64,000 nucleotides of DNA, from the NCBI RefSeq assembly GCF_000337135.1, contig NZ_AOIN01000056.1, forward strand, positions 152,813-216,812, read 5' to 3'. Numbering within the stretch: position 1 is the stretch's first letter; each line of letters starts with the position of its first letter. A model generated the notes under the pieces. That model did not search any database. It was not told the origin of the DNA and worked only from the letters and a program-made list of their open reading frames with translations. The DNA comes from Natrialba chahannaoensis JCM 10990. Its GTDB lineage: Archaea; Halobacteriota; Halobacteria; Halobacteriales; Natrialbaceae. Below, piece by piece: positions 1 through 9,401 of this stretch. The position numbers and the translations under genes were made by a program.

Positions 1-489
1 GTGGGTCCACATCGAGGAGGCCCCGACATACCGCACGTGACCCCGACGAACGGCGTCGTCGAGGGCTCGCATGGTCTGCTCGATCGGCGTCTCGTCATCC
101 CAGCGGTGGATCTGGTAGAGGTCGATGGTGTCGACACCGAGGCGCTCGCGGCTGGCCGCAAGCTCTTGCTCGATCGTCTTCCGGGAGAGCCCCTGCGAGT
201 TCGGATCGTCGTCTCGCATCTGGTGGTAGACCTTGGTCGCGACGACGGCCTCTTGCTGGTAATCGAACTCCGCCAGGGCATCGCCGAGAATGCGCTCGGA
301 CTGGCCTCGCGAGTACATATTCGCCGTATCGAAGAAGTTGATCCCGAGATCGATTGCACGCTCGATGATCTCCTTGCTTTCCTCGTCTTCGAGCACCCAC
401 TCGCGCCAGTCCGAAGATCCAAAGCTCATGCAGCCGAGACAGAGGCGGCTGACCTCCATGCCAGTGGTACCGAGTGTCGTGTACTCCAT
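1..489 (-). CDS. Aldo/keto reductase, C-terminus cut by window edge
   Basis: The reverse strand reads from ATG at 489 into the window edge, giving the first 163 residues of an NAD(P)H-dependent aldo/keto reductase of the YajO/Tas-like group. The N-terminus has the barrel signature MEYTTLGTTGMEVSRLCLG, the segment INFFDTANMYSRGQSE (family Asp and Tyr active-site residues), a Lys in VVATK and a DLYQIHRWD strand. The remaining third, including the nucleotide-binding C-terminus, lies outside the window. The physiological substrate cannot be read from the sequence. The start matches the usual family N-terminus closely. Confidence 0.93.
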   Translation of the reverse strand, partial: MEYTTLGTTGMEVSRLCLGCMSFGSSDWREWVLEDEESKEIIERAIDLGINFFDTANMYSRGQSERILGDALAEFDYQQEAVVATKVYHQMRDDDPNSQGLSRKTIEQELAASRERLGVDTIDLYQIHRWDDETPIEQTMRALDDAVRRGHVRYVGASSMWTH

Positions 490-603
490 ACGCGTGCGTC
501 GACGAGCGGGGTGAAAACAGTACTGTCCGCCGACGAACGGTATCGGAGAGCCCTTCTTCCTCCACCAAATTTTAGTGTCGGATGGCCATACAGTCGCGTG
601 CAT

Positions 604-696
604 ATGACGGACGAGCACTCCGACCGAGAGACCCAGCGCACCGACGAGGATAGTGGCATCGTCTCGCGCATCAAGAACATGTTCGACCGCGACTAG
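604..696 (+). CDS. Small acidic protein, 30 aa
   Basis: A 30-residue ORF begins at ATG 604 and ends in a short basic-hydrophobic tail, SRIKNMFDRD. A TATA-like TTTTAG at 570-575 lies about 30 nt upstream, the spacing expected for a leaderless archaeal transcript, and this is the main support for translation. It is divergent from the aldo/keto reductase gene. The sequence is rich in Asp, Glu and Thr as in haloarchaeal proteins. No function is recognised, and it could be non-coding. Confidence 0.45.
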   Translation: MTDEHSDRETQRTDEDSGIVSRIKNMFDRD

Positions 697-787
697 CGGC
701 ACAGACGCGGACACGACAGCACAGTCGATCGGCCGTTCTTCCGTCATCCCCGCTTTCTTGGGCCACACCAAACCCTGACAGCCTCAG

Positions 788-1336
788 CTACACGATTCCG
801 CGTAGCAGCGACCCGAACACCGGCAACCCGATCGCCGCCCCGACGGTGAGGTAGACGATCGGTGCCATCTCGAGTACCTGCGCTGTCGCCCCACCCAGGC
901 TGATCACGAACAGACCGAGGACGACGATGCCGAAGCCGGCCGCGGTGACCAGCGCTCGCCGGAACGTCGTCGAGACGAGTCCAACGAGCGCACCGCCGAC
1001 GACGAGGCCGATCCAGTGGTGCCACGCGAATACGACGCCGAGTCCGGCGGCGAGGACGAGCGCGGAAGCTCGACGGCGCGGCGTCGTTCGAATGGACGCG
1101 AGTTCCTGTTCCACGCTGGCGGGGATGCCGTCGCCGCCGAGTGTGCTGGTCGGTGGCTCCAGTTCTGGGTCCGATTCCGGGTCTGGTTCTGGTCCCGATT
1201 TTCGGTCCGGTTCCGATCCCAAACTGTGTCTCGGCTCTGCGTCTGCGTCCACATCTCCGTTCCCGTTCACCACCGCGTTACCGTCTCGGTCCGCGTTCTG
1301 TCCTCCACTGTCGCCGTCATCCGATGTCGGCGTCAT
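788..1336 (-). CDS. Hypothetical membrane protein with acidic N-terminal tail
   Basis: The start at 1336 overlaps the stop of the penicillin-acylase-like gene in an ATGA arrangement, so the two are probably co-transcribed and translationally coupled. A longer frame starting at 1420 would run deep into the upstream gene and is not preferred. The 182-residue product has about 85 residues of acidic, Asn/Gly/Pro-rich low-complexity sequence followed by roughly four hydrophobic segments, for example LVLAAGLGVVFAWHHWIGLV and AAGFGIVVLGLFVISLGG. It looks like a small integral membrane protein. No family is recognised. Confidence 0.75.
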   Translation of the reverse strand: MTPTSDDGDSGGQNADRDGNAVVNGNGDVDADAEPRHSLGSEPDRKSGPEPDPESDPELEPPTSTLGGDGIPASVEQELASIRTTPRRRASALVLAAGLGVVFAWHHWIGLVVGGALVGLVSTTFRRALVTAAGFGIVVLGLFVISLGGATAQVLEMAPIVYLTVGAAIGLPVFGSLLRGIV

Positions 1337-3834
1337 TGATCTCCCTCCGCGACAAACGAGACATCTGGCTCGCCATCGTCGACCGTACGATTCATCGGCT
1401 TCTGCTCGCCGTTTCGCCACTGATCGAACTGGTCGTCGTAGTGCGGCGAGAAGTAGTCACCCGAGTTCCCGCCGGGCAGGACTGCCGTCGCGTCACCGCC
1501 GGGTTCGACGACCATCCGCCAGCTTGCGCCGACTGCGGACTCGACGCGGTAGTTCTTGACCGTCGCCCGCGAGCCGTCCGTCGGTGCCGTCTCGTAGTCC
1601 AGAAACGGCGCTTCGACGGCGAAGGGGTGCTCGATCGTCCGCGTCGAGTTCCAGTCGCCGTAGCTCTCCCAGCCCTCGGCGTCGATTTCCGAACGGGCGT
1701 CCTCGAGTGCCGCGAGCATCGTCTCCGACTTCGAACGGTTGTCGAAGAACTCGCTGTCCGCCGAAAGCGTGGCGACGATCCAGTCGTTCGGATAGTACGA
1801 CTCGTCGAGCCCCGCATCCTCGAACTCGTCCTCGAAGAGCTGGCGGTGGTAGTGGTCGAACCAGCGGGCGAACACGAGCGCGCCACGGGAGTCGCGGTCC
1901 ATGCGCAAGTCCCAGTCTGCAAGCGTGTCCGCTGTGTCGTCGAACTCGTCCGTCTCGCTCGCTGCGAGTGCGTCGAGCAGCTCCGGTACCAACTGTTCAG
2001 CACGCCCGTCGTACGTATCGTTCTGCAGTTCGCGATGGAAGTCGAGGTCCGTCGGCTCGCCGCCCTCGAGTTGCTCGTCGAGGCGGTCGTAAATCCGCTC
2101 GCCCCGGTAGGGTGCCGCGTAGGCGACGCCGACGTAGTGTTCGGGGTCGTCAGCCACGCGCTGGTTCGCCGTCGCGAGCACGTCCGGATCGATCGCGTGC
2201 GGCTTCTCCTCGAAGGGGACGAAGCCGTCCCAGGAGGATTCGCCGAACGGCGTAAAGCCCTCCCACTCGCCCTCGCCCGCGGAGCCGTCGAAGATCTGAT
2301 TACCGGATACCGGCTCGCCGTCCACCTCCCGAATCGGGAGTTTGCCCGTTGCGTAGTACATCGACCGCCCATCCGCGTCCGCGTAGACGAGATTCTGCGT
2401 GGGCAGGTCGAACTTTCGGGTGGACTCGAGTACCTCGTCCAGTCCGTCACTACGCTCGAACTCGTAGATCGCGTCGGTCGTCCGCGTGGCTGTGTGGCCG
2501 GTCCAGGCGACGCCGACGGTCTGGCCCTCGCGCTCGAGGACGGGGCCGTGAACGGTTTTCCGAATCGTCAGCGTCCGGTTCTCACCGCCCGCAACGGCGA
2601 TTTCACGCTCTTCGGTGTCGAACTCGCGCCACTCGTCCTGATAGCGGTAGCGCTCGCCGTCCTCGTCGATGTCGTACTCGTAGCAGTCGAGGACGTCCGC
2701 GCCGACGTTGGTGAACGACCAGGTGCCGCTGTCGTTCGCGCCGGTGATGACGAACGGGACGCCGGGGAAGGTTGCCCCACGGACCGAGGTGTTGGGTGTC
2801 TCGACGTGCTGTTCGTACCACAGCGGCGGCGTCATCAGTGTGAGATGGGGGTCGTAGGCGACGATCGGGAGCCCACTCTCGGTGTGGTCGCCGGAAACGA
2901 CCCAGCTGTTCGAGCCGACGCCGGGCGGTGATTCGAACTGCGAAAGCCAGCCGGTTAGTGCTGGACCGATGCTGGCGGTGGTGGTCGTGTCGGTTTCGCT
3001 GTCCTCGGGTGAGGAATTGCTAGCAGAACCGGCGGAACCAGACACCGGCGCAGTTGCCGTCGACACAGAACCGATCCCAGCAGATCCGCTGTCGCCAGTG
3101 TCTCCCCCACCGTTCTCGTCCAGCCGATCCGCGTCGATCTCCTCCCGGAGAATCGGCACATCGTGATCCAGCCGATCCGGATACAGTGCAGCCGCAACGT
3201 CGTCACCGAGCCGTTCCGCAATCATCGCCTCGCGGAGTTCGCCGAAATTGCCCGTCAGATCCCACGAAATCTGCTTCTCCATCAGCATCGAATCCACCGG
3301 CGTCCACGGCTCAGGTTCGGCTCCGAGCAGTTCGAACTCGAGTGGCAACTGCTCGTCCTCGATCACTGCGTTGACGCCATCGGCGTAGGCCTCGACCAGC
3401 GGGCTGGCTGGCGTGTCGGCCACGTGCTCCCAGGTTGCTTCGGCTGCGCCCGCAAAGTCCATGGCGACGTGGAACTCATCGTCTGCGAGCATCGCTTCGC
3501 CGACGAGTTCGGACACCTGCCCGCGCATAACTCGTCGCTGCAGGTCGAGCTGGAAGAGCCGGTCGAACGCCTGTGCGTAGCCGACGGCGAAGTAGGCCGC
3601 TTCCTCCTCGTCGGCGCTAATCGTCGGCACGCCGAACTCGTCGTAGTGGATGCTGGCCTCGCCGTGGGGGCTCTCGACGGTTTCTGGGAGTGTACGGTCG
3701 GCCGCGTCCCAGGCATCACCCGACAGGGGGGCAAACTGGTCGAGGAGGTCGTGGGCGTCGGTCAGCGCCAGCCCCCCGACACCGGCGGCGAGCACTCCGG
3801 CGAGAACGGTTCGCCGTGTGGTATCGTTCGTCAC
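1333..3834 (-). CDS. Penicillin acylase family Ntn hydrolase
   Basis: The 833-residue product resembles penicillin amidases (peptidase family S45), which are autoprocessed N-terminal nucleophile hydrolases acting on amide bonds of acylated substrates such as beta-lactams or acyl-homoserine lactones. The N-terminus TRRTVLAGVLAAGVGGLAL has a twin arginine followed by a hydrophobic stretch, so Tat export is likely. The alpha-chain region (FGVPTISADEEEAAYFAVGY) is followed by an acidic Ser/Thr-rich linker at about 240-300. The nucleophile motif GSNSWVVSG places the catalytic Ser at residue 308. Later family motifs include ANQRVADDPEHYVG and VLPGGNSGDYFSPHYDDQ. The true substrate in haloarchaea is unknown. 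Confidence 0.92.
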   Translation of the reverse strand: MTNDTTRRTVLAGVLAAGVGGLALTDAHDLLDQFAPLSGDAWDAADRTLPETVESPHGEASIHYDEFGVPTISADEEEAAYFAVGYAQAFDRLFQLDLQRRVMRGQVSELVGEAMLADDEFHVAMDFAGAAEATWEHVADTPASPLVEAYADGVNAVIEDEQLPLEFELLGAEPEPWTPVDSMLMEKQISWDLTGNFGELREAMIAERLGDDVAAALYPDRLDHDVPILREEIDADRLDENGGGDTGDSGSAGIGSVSTATAPVSGSAGSASNSSPEDSETDTTTTASIGPALTGWLSQFESPPGVGSNSWVVSGDHTESGLPIVAYDPHLTLMTPPLWYEQHVETPNTSVRGATFPGVPFVITGANDSGTWSFTNVGADVLDCYEYDIDEDGERYRYQDEWREFDTEEREIAVAGGENRTLTIRKTVHGPVLEREGQTVGVAWTGHTATRTTDAIYEFERSDGLDEVLESTRKFDLPTQNLVYADADGRSMYYATGKLPIREVDGEPVSGNQIFDGSAGEGEWEGFTPFGESSWDGFVPFEEKPHAIDPDVLATANQRVADDPEHYVGVAYAAPYRGERIYDRLDEQLEGGEPTDLDFHRELQNDTYDGRAEQLVPELLDALAASETDEFDDTADTLADWDLRMDRDSRGALVFARWFDHYHRQLFEDEFEDAGLDESYYPNDWIVATLSADSEFFDNRSKSETMLAALEDARSEIDAEGWESYGDWNSTRTIEHPFAVEAPFLDYETAPTDGSRATVKNYRVESAVGASWRMVVEPGGDATAVLPGGNSGDYFSPHYDDQFDQWRNGEQKPMNRTVDDGEPDVSFVAEGDQ

Positions 3835-3883
3835 TACTCACTGCCTGTTTCCCGGGTTACATAAACACCCTGTGTTCCTCGAA

Positions 3884-4009
3884 CTATAGTACCAACTGCA
3901 ACTAGTTACACACTGATCGCACGTTCGCGGTTCTCGCTCAGTTCACTCGCTCCGAACCGCGCTGCCGCCGTGCGATCAGGTGTGCAGTGACTTGCAGTGG
4001 CTACTATAG
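3884..4009. repeat. MITE-like hairpin repeat, copy 1 (long apex)
   Basis: This 126-bp element begins CTATAGTACCAACTGCAACT and ends TTGCAGTGGCTACTATAG, so its ends are long imperfect inverted repeats. It has no coding capacity. Compared with the 86-bp copies at 41706 and 53122 it carries about 40 extra bases at the hairpin apex. It sits 50 nt upstream of the start of the penicillin-acylase-like gene, where it could affect transcription. Non-autonomous transposition by a transposase encoded elsewhere is inferred from the form and dispersion only. Confidence 0.85.
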
Positions 4010-4609
4010 ACCAACGTACAAGATGAGACAACACTCTATCACGGAGGCATCGGACGGCGGTATTATGGATGATACGGAGGGGGTTCTTGCGTAATCAACG
4101 CAACAGTAGCGACACTATCACCGCAATCACAGAGCTGTCAATCGACTACGTTCACATAACTGATGGTGAAATAAGCAACTAGATTTGTACTAGGACAATC
4201 TAGGATTAGTTTTATTACTGACATCGTCGGCTCAGTATATGTGGTGATTGATAATGATGAACTCTAGGCTGATGCTGTCGTGCTGTCGTAAACCCACCAC
4301 CAAAATACACATGACTCGTACCACCGAGACGATAGAAACCGACGGTTCACACCGTTCTCAATCGGATTCCCCGGGCAGGCCACTCGCAACGTGGAGTGGC
4401 ACCAATGGAATCGAAGATGCGGGCGCGCCACTCGTTCCAGTGAGCACGATGAGCGACACGGCTACATCCTGCCCGCAAGTCACCGGGAGCATCTCGCTGA
4501 GGCGATCCCGAACCATCGTGCTAGAAGCCGAGTGTGACGCCCCACTCGTTCCGGATCTGCGGCCACTCGAACAGAACCGACGATCAAACACAAGCGACTA
4601 TACCAGACA
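4010..4609. other. Intergenic region upstream of aceA
   Basis: No convincing gene lies here. A TTTTATTA promoter-like motif occurs near 4209-4216, and an open frame follows from ATG 4254 to 4613, overlapping the aceA start by four bases. The frame's composition is not typically haloarchaeal (Ser/Thr/Arg-rich, weakly acidic), so it is more likely leader or remnant sequence than a gene. Confidence 0.5.
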
Positions 4610-5647
4610 ATGAACCCTTCAGAACTCGACGACGACGTTTATGCACGACGTATTGATAATCCCGCCGGCAGACAGTTTCGTGATCTGCTCGAATCACAAT
4701 CGTACACGTTCGCCCCGGGCATTTACCACGCACTCGATGCCCGCCTGGCTGAAATGGCAGGGATCGATGCTGCATACATGAGCGGCTATTCGACTGTTCT
4801 CGGCCAGTTCGGCTTCCCCGATCTGGAGATGGTCACGATGACGGAGATGGTCGAAAACGCCAAACGAATGGTCGAGGCAACGAACCTGCCCGTAATCGCC
4901 GACTGTGATACCGGCTACGGCGGCATACACAACGTTCGCCGTGCCGTTCGTGAATACGAGAAAGCGGGTGTTGCTGCCGTCCATATCGAAGACCAGACTT
5001 CCCCAAAGCGCTGCGGTCACATCGCTGGGAAGCAGATTGTCGGCCGCGAGGAAGCCAGATCACGATTCGAAGCCGCGGTCGATGCGAAACAGAGTAAGGA
5101 CACGGTCATCATCGCTCGAACCGACGCGTACGGGTCGGCCAACGGCGACTGGGAGGAACATCTCGAGCGAGGTCGTATCTACGCCGACGCCGGCGTCGAC
5201 CTCGTCTGGCCCGAGATGCCGGATCCGTCTCGCGAGGATGCGATCAACTATGCCGAGACAATTCACGAGACACATCCTGACCTGGATCTTGCGTTTAATT
5301 ATTCATCGTCGTTCGCGTGGAGCGAAGAGGACGATCCACTGACGTTTGCGGAACTTGGTTCGCTCGGCTATCGCTACATATTCATCACCCTCTATGGGCT
5401 TCACTCCGGGGCGCATGCCGTCTATGAGGACCTGATGAACATCGCCGAAAACGATGAAGCAGCACAGTTCGACCTCGAGAACCGATACCTCGGTCACGAG
5501 ACCGAAAGCCACCACGAACTCTCGTTCGTCCCACGATACCAGGACATCGAGTCCGAGTTCGACCCAGATGCACGTGAGCGGATGGCGGAATCCGCGGGAT
5601 TCAGCGAGGAGCACTCCGAGCCGCTCACGTCAGACACCAGCGACTAA
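4610..5647 (+). CDS. aceA: Isocitrate lyase
   Basis: The 345-residue protein cleaves isocitrate into glyoxylate and succinate, the first step of the glyoxylate bypass for growth on acetyl-CoA-yielding carbon. The catalytic signature [12 protein letters not shown] places the active-site Cys at residue 135. The haloarchaeal form has KRCGH where bacterial enzymes have KKCGH. The metal-binding CDTGYGG and the HIEDQ and ARTDA segments of the PEP-mutase-like barrel are present. Length matches the short haloarchaeal enzyme, about 100 residues less than the E. coli form. The malate synthase gene follows 20 nt downstream, so the two bypass enzymes form an operon. Confidence 0.97.
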   Translation: MNPSELDDDVYARRIDNPAGRQFRDLLESQSYTFAPGIYHALDARLAEMAGIDAAYMSGYSTVLGQFGFPDLEMVTMTEMVENAKRMVEATNLPVIADCDTGYGGIHNVRRAVREYEKAGVAAVHIEDQTSPKRCGHIAGKQIVGREEARSRFEAAVDAKQSKDTVIIARTDAYGSANGDWEEHLERGRIYADAGVDLVWPEMPDPSREDAINYAETIHETHPDLDLAFNYSSSFAWSEEDDPLTFAELGSLGYRYIFITLYGLHSGAHAVYEDLMNIAENDEAAQFDLENRYLGHETESHHELSFVPRYQDIESEFDPDARERMAESAGFSEEHSEPLTSDTSD

Positions 5648-5667
5648 AACAGTACCACTGCTCCCCT

Positions 5668-6993
5668 ATGTCAATCCAGACTACCACTATGCGGTCTGAC
5701 GGACAACACGATCGATCGTTCGTGCGAACGTTCTTCACCTCCCCAGCGGCGGTGGAGGGCGAGGCTGATTCCGCAAAGATGCTCCGGCGTGCGGTCCAGC
5801 TTCGCGGAATGCGCGCACCAGATGTGTGGGTTCCGGACAACGAGGACGCGACAGCCCCCTCGATGCGCGATGACGGTATCGAGAACATCGTCGACGTCGT
5901 CGCAGAGCACGGCGAATCGTTCCCCGGCGAGATCCATCCTCGAATCGTCTGGCACAGAGACCGACCCGACACCAGATACCAGGGACTCCAACAGATGCTG
6001 TACATCGCCGACCCCGAGAGGGGAGCCATCGAGTACATCGACGGCTTCGTCGTCCCGGAAGTTGGCGACATCGATGACTGGAAAAAAGCCGACGAGTGTC
6101 TCACCATCATCGAAAGCGAGTACGGCTTAGACGAAGGGAGACTGTCCATGTCCGTAATCGTTGAAAGTGGACAGGCAGAACTAGCGCTTGCAGACCTCCG
6201 CGACGAGATCGGAAAACCCACGAACAATCTCGAGCGCCTGTCTCTCCTCGTCGATGGCGAAGTCGACTACACGAAGGACATGCGAGCAATCACACCCACT
6301 GGAGAGTTACCTGCATGGCCGGAGCTACGGCACAACACCTCACGGAGTGCAAGTGCCAACGGGTTGATTGCAATCGACGGACCCTACGATGATATCCGGG
6401 ATATCGACGGCTATCACGAGCGCATGACTGCCAACCAGGCGAAAGGAATGCTCGGCATCTGGGCGTTGACGCCTGAACAGGTGATCGAAGCGAATGCAGC
6501 TCCGCTTCCACCGAAAACCGGGACCTGGCTAATCGACGTGAACGGCCATGCAGTCGAACTCAACGCGGAAGACGATGTTCAGGTCTACGATGGCGAGCAA
6601 CTGTCACTCGAGAAGATCGAGTCAGATCGCTACAGGCTCGGAGTCGGCTCTAACGAGCGAACGGTGTGCGATGATGAACTGCACGAAGAGCTTCTGCAGC
6701 TGACCGACTACGTCCCGAGTCTCAACGACATCGTGGATTCGATGGAAACCTTCGAAGAAGCCACCGAAGCCGGCACGGGTGCAATTGCGATGGATAACTC
6801 GACGACGCTCAGCATCGATGGGATCGAAGTGACGATCTCTGACGAGCGGATGTGGGATGAGGCAACGTACCAGGCATCCCAGACGCCGATCAGCCTGTTC
6901 CAGGATGTCTACGAGAATCGTCCAGATCAACGCGAGGAACTGCGGGAGATGTACGGCGAACACGTCGTGAAACGGGCGATGAACGTCGGCTAA
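5668..6993 (+). CDS. aceB: Malate synthase, haloarchaeal type
   Basis: This 441-residue protein is the haloarchaeal form of malate synthase, a family distinct from bacterial AceB and GlcB, which condenses glyoxylate with acetyl-CoA to malate. Diagnostic segments are FVRTFFTSPAAVEGEADSAK near the N-terminus, APDVWVPDNEDATAPSMRDD, FPGEIHPRIVWHRD and a C-terminal ENRPDQREELREMYGEHVVK. The start at 5668 is taken as the first ATG after aceA. A second ATG at 5689, just before DGQHDRSFVRTF, is a credible alternative. With aceA it completes the glyoxylate bypass. Confidence 0.95.
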   Translation: MSIQTTTMRSDGQHDRSFVRTFFTSPAAVEGEADSAKMLRRAVQLRGMRAPDVWVPDNEDATAPSMRDDGIENIVDVVAEHGESFPGEIHPRIVWHRDRPDTRYQGLQQMLYIADPERGAIEYIDGFVVPEVGDIDDWKKADECLTIIESEYGLDEGRLSMSVIVESGQAELALADLRDEIGKPTNNLERLSLLVDGEVDYTKDMRAITPTGELPAWPELRHNTSRSASANGLIAIDGPYDDIRDIDGYHERMTANQAKGMLGIWALTPEQVIEANAAPLPPKTGTWLIDVNGHAVELNAEDDVQVYDGEQLSLEKIESDRYRLGVGSNERTVCDDELHEELLQLTDYVPSLNDIVDSMETFEEATEAGTGAIAMDNSTTLSIDGIEVTISDERMWDEATYQASQTPISLFQDVYENRPDQREELREMYGEHVVKRAMNVG

Positions 6994-7113
6994 CACCGGT
7001 TCGTGGGTCGGATCCCTGAGCCGTGATCCCCAGGAATAAGTACTCGCAAGCGCGGATCGCTCTGTGAGACAGACGGCACTCGAGACGCTCACGAACAATT
7101 TCTAACGTACCAG

Positions 7114-7175
7114 CTATAACAATTTACACACTGACAGCACAACAGTTGTGCAGTGACGTGTAGTGGCTCCGATAG
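7114..7175. repeat. Degenerate MITE-like hairpin, copy 4
   Basis: The segment reads CTATAAC, then TTTACACACTGA, an internal CACAAC/GTTGTG stem, CAGTGACGTGTAGTGGC and CCGATAG. The order of blocks matches the full hairpin repeats elsewhere in the window, but the ends are eroded and the length is only about 62 bp. It lies between aceB and the HxlR-family gene. It is called a decayed family member on similarity by eye. Confidence 0.6.
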
Positions 7176-7259
7176 GGAACGCGGCCAGTAGCTAACACAA
7201 TGTTATCTGGTTCGAACCCGAACTGCTATGGGGGACCAGTGTATAGGAACAGTTGAACA

Positions 7260-7598
7260 ATGTCATCGCCCCAAACGAAGACCCACAACAAAGACACCAG
7301 TGCATGCCCTGTTATCCAGTCGCTCGAACAGATTGGCTCGCAGTGGCGACTGGCCGTCCTTCACGAACTGCTGGCCGGCGAACAGCGTTTTAACGAACTC
7401 AAGCGCTCGACCGGCGCAAACGCGCGAACGCTCTCACGCGTCTTAGACGACCTCGGCGAGATGGGGTTCGTCGAGCGCCGCATCGAGGAAGACGCCCCGA
7501 TCGCGACCTACTACAGCCTCACCGACAAGGGCGAGTCACTCGAGCCAGTGTTCAACGAGATCGAGTGCTGGGCGGGGAGTTGGCTCGACGAAGACTGA
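7260..7598 (+). CDS. HxlR-family winged-helix transcription regulator
   Basis: The 112-residue protein is a single winged-helix domain of the HxlR/MarR-like group. It has CPVIQSLEQIGSQWRLAVLH, the recognition region FNELKRSTGANARTLSRVL, and the wing ERRIEEDAPIATYYSLTDKG. The conserved N-terminal Cys of HxlR proteins, often redox- or ligand-responsive, is present at residue 16. It stands alone downstream of aceAB and upstream of convergent genes, so its targets are not evident. A role in controlling aceAB is only a positional guess. Confidence 0.9.
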   Translation: MSSPQTKTHNKDTSACPVIQSLEQIGSQWRLAVLHELLAGEQRFNELKRSTGANARTLSRVLDDLGEMGFVERRIEEDAPIATYYSLTDKGESLEPVFNEIECWAGSWLDED

Positions 7599-7804
7599 CC
7601 CGGGAGTGAGCAACCGGAAACGGGATCTAGAATCGAGAGTGCGTTTCGACTAAGTCACCGACCACGGGTCAGATGACCCGCAGAATCCTGCCTCAATCGC
7701 TGTTGAAACAGTCAGGAGGCACCGATCATGGTCTGTTGTCGTTCGTTACTAGTGATCACTCAGCGGAGGCGGTGGTCACCGGCAAAACGCGACACTGATC
7801 CGTA

Positions 7805-8251
7805 TCAGCCGTCCATATCCAGTTCAACAAGCTGCAACGACCGGTCGAGATGACAGACCTCGTGTGGCGGGTCGCCGAGAATCTCGCTGATCCGGTATTC
7901 TTCGTCGAACGCCACGCTGTCAGGTTCGCAGAACTCGTGGCTCGGACACTCAACGTACGGACACGGCCCCGAGAGGCTCGCCTTGCTCCCTGCGAACGAG
8001 CCCTTGGAGGGAATGTTTGCGCGCACGGACGCGGGCTCGACTTCGACGGCACGGACACCACCGTCGTGCATGGCGCACTCGAGTGTCTGTGCGTTTTCGC
8101 GGACGGCGGTGACGCGGTATTTGGTGCCGGTATCGAGGTTGAGACACTGGCTCCGGTAGGGACAGCCCGCGCAGCCGTCGGCCTCGCCTTCATAGACGAA
8201 TTCGGTTCCCGGATCGGCGAGGCGGGAGCCGATGAGCGTGACGGTGGTCAT
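7805..8251 (-). CDS. UPF0179 family protein
   Basis: The 148-residue product matches the archaeal UPF0179 family, which is conserved but uncharacterised. It is Cys-rich, with a CAGCPYRSQC cluster near residue 30 and GPCPYVECPSHEFCEP near residue 100, which suggests metal or Fe-S binding. A TTAA-type TATA element near 8275-8280 sits about 27 nt upstream of the start, consistent with a leaderless transcript. The next gene upstream has its own promoter. Confidence 0.88.
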   Translation of the reverse strand: MTTVTLIGSRLADPGTEFVYEGEADGCAGCPYRSQCLNLDTGTKYRVTAVRENAQTLECAMHDGGVRAVEVEPASVRANIPSKGSFAGSKASLSGPCPYVECPSHEFCEPDSVAFDEEYRISEILGDPPHEVCHLDRSLQLVELDMDG

Positions 8252-8303
8252 ACCCTGGAGTATTCACCACTCGCGGTTAAGCCTCACGTCACTGGGGAGA
8301 CGC

Positions 8304-8726
8304 CTATTCCGAATCACGTGCCGTAGACGATCCACGGCCCGTAAGCTCGTCCAACCGCTCGAAGTACTGCTCTCGGGGCACCTGATAGCACGCGCGGTAG
8401 TCGATGTCACCGGCGTCGAACTGTTCGGCGAGATCGACCGCCGCTGTGAGCGCTTCGCTCCGGGTCGGAAAGCTGGTGCCGCCCTCGAGTGTCACCTCGG
8501 GTTCGAGATAGAACGTGACGTACCAGTCGGTCTGGCCCGTCGTATCACTCGGGTTTTGCCCCGGGCGGCGAGTCCGCCTGCCGTGTGTGAGGTACAACGT
8601 CGGCAGACAGGGGGCGGGAAAGTCGTCGCCGTTGAACACGTCGGGCCGGTAAGCGAGGACGAGTCGGCCGTCCGCTCCCTCAGACCAGACGTCCCAGGAA
8701 TCTGGCAGGGACTCGAGTGTGGTCAT
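8304..8726 (-). CDS. Conserved haloarchaeal protein, probably DUF5820
   Basis: The chosen start at 8726 gives a 140-residue protein, MTTLESLPDSWDVWSEG onward, that I believe belongs to haloarchaeal family DUF5820. A TTTAG box near 8750-8754 lies about 27 nt upstream, supporting this start over an in-frame ATG at 8810. The sequence has one compact domain with RLVLAYRPDVFNGDDFPAPC and WYVTFYLEPEVTLEGGTSF, then an acidic tail. No function is known and no membrane segments are seen. Confidence 0.8.
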   Translation of the reverse strand: MTTLESLPDSWDVWSEGADGRLVLAYRPDVFNGDDFPAPCLPTLYLTHGRRTRRPGQNPSDTTGQTDWYVTFYLEPEVTLEGGTSFPTRSEALTAAVDLAEQFDAGDIDYRACYQVPREQYFERLDELTGRGSSTARDSE

Positions 8727-9401
8727 GGCTGCGGGTTGGTCAAGCGCCCCTAAAGGTTCGTCGTCACACCACGCAGTCCGATTCTCAGTGAGTGTGACGA
8801 GAGCGGGCACACATAGTGTCTAACGTATCACTGTTCCTAGGAGAGCGCGCGCGAGCAAACCACGGCAATGCAGGCCGAGAATTTACGTCGATAGTCGCGA
8901 AATGAGTGTCGTGGTATCAATCGACAGCGGTGCCTCTCGGCATGAGTTGCCGGTAGTTCACTTCTGACAAATACCTTTTGGGGCCAACGTTAAGTACCTG
9001 GATTACTCAATCATTAAATACTATCGGTATCCGTTCGACGGACCGATTTACCCACGCCCGATCGTGGAACGCCGTCGTGCGAGACTGAAGATACGGTCGT
9101 CTCGCACTGGTGCGTGGTGGTAGTTCGCACATGACACAACATACCGTCGTCGCCGGCGCTCGTCCGAGCGCGTCCCCACCGAGAAGCCCCGTCTCGGCTT
9201 GGAGGGAAGCCACGAGAGTCACCTGCGGGTCGACTGTGACTGGCAGTCGAGCCGTCGATGGACCACTGATGCAGGACCCACGCTGTTTCGTCGCCTCGTG
9301 CGTTTGCGAGACCGCTCGCGATCGCGATCACGGACCGACACCGACACTGACGACCGACGAACGTGACCAAATCGACGGGGATCCACAACTGGCAAGATAT
9401 C
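8727..9401. other. Long non-coding region before the prkA operon
   Basis: About 670 nt separate the divergent DUF5820 gene from the first PrkA start. AT-richer stretches near 8970-9021 (for example CATTAAATAC) could hold the operon promoter, which would imply a leader of over 350 nt. Short frames here have unconvincing composition. I found no clear riboswitch or repeat. Confidence 0.5.

Noticed and set aside
4254..4613. 119-aa frame overlapping the aceA start
   Set aside because: TATA-like spacing is suggestive, but the composition is Ser/Thr/Arg-rich and weakly acidic, with no recognisable motif. I treat it as leader sequence.
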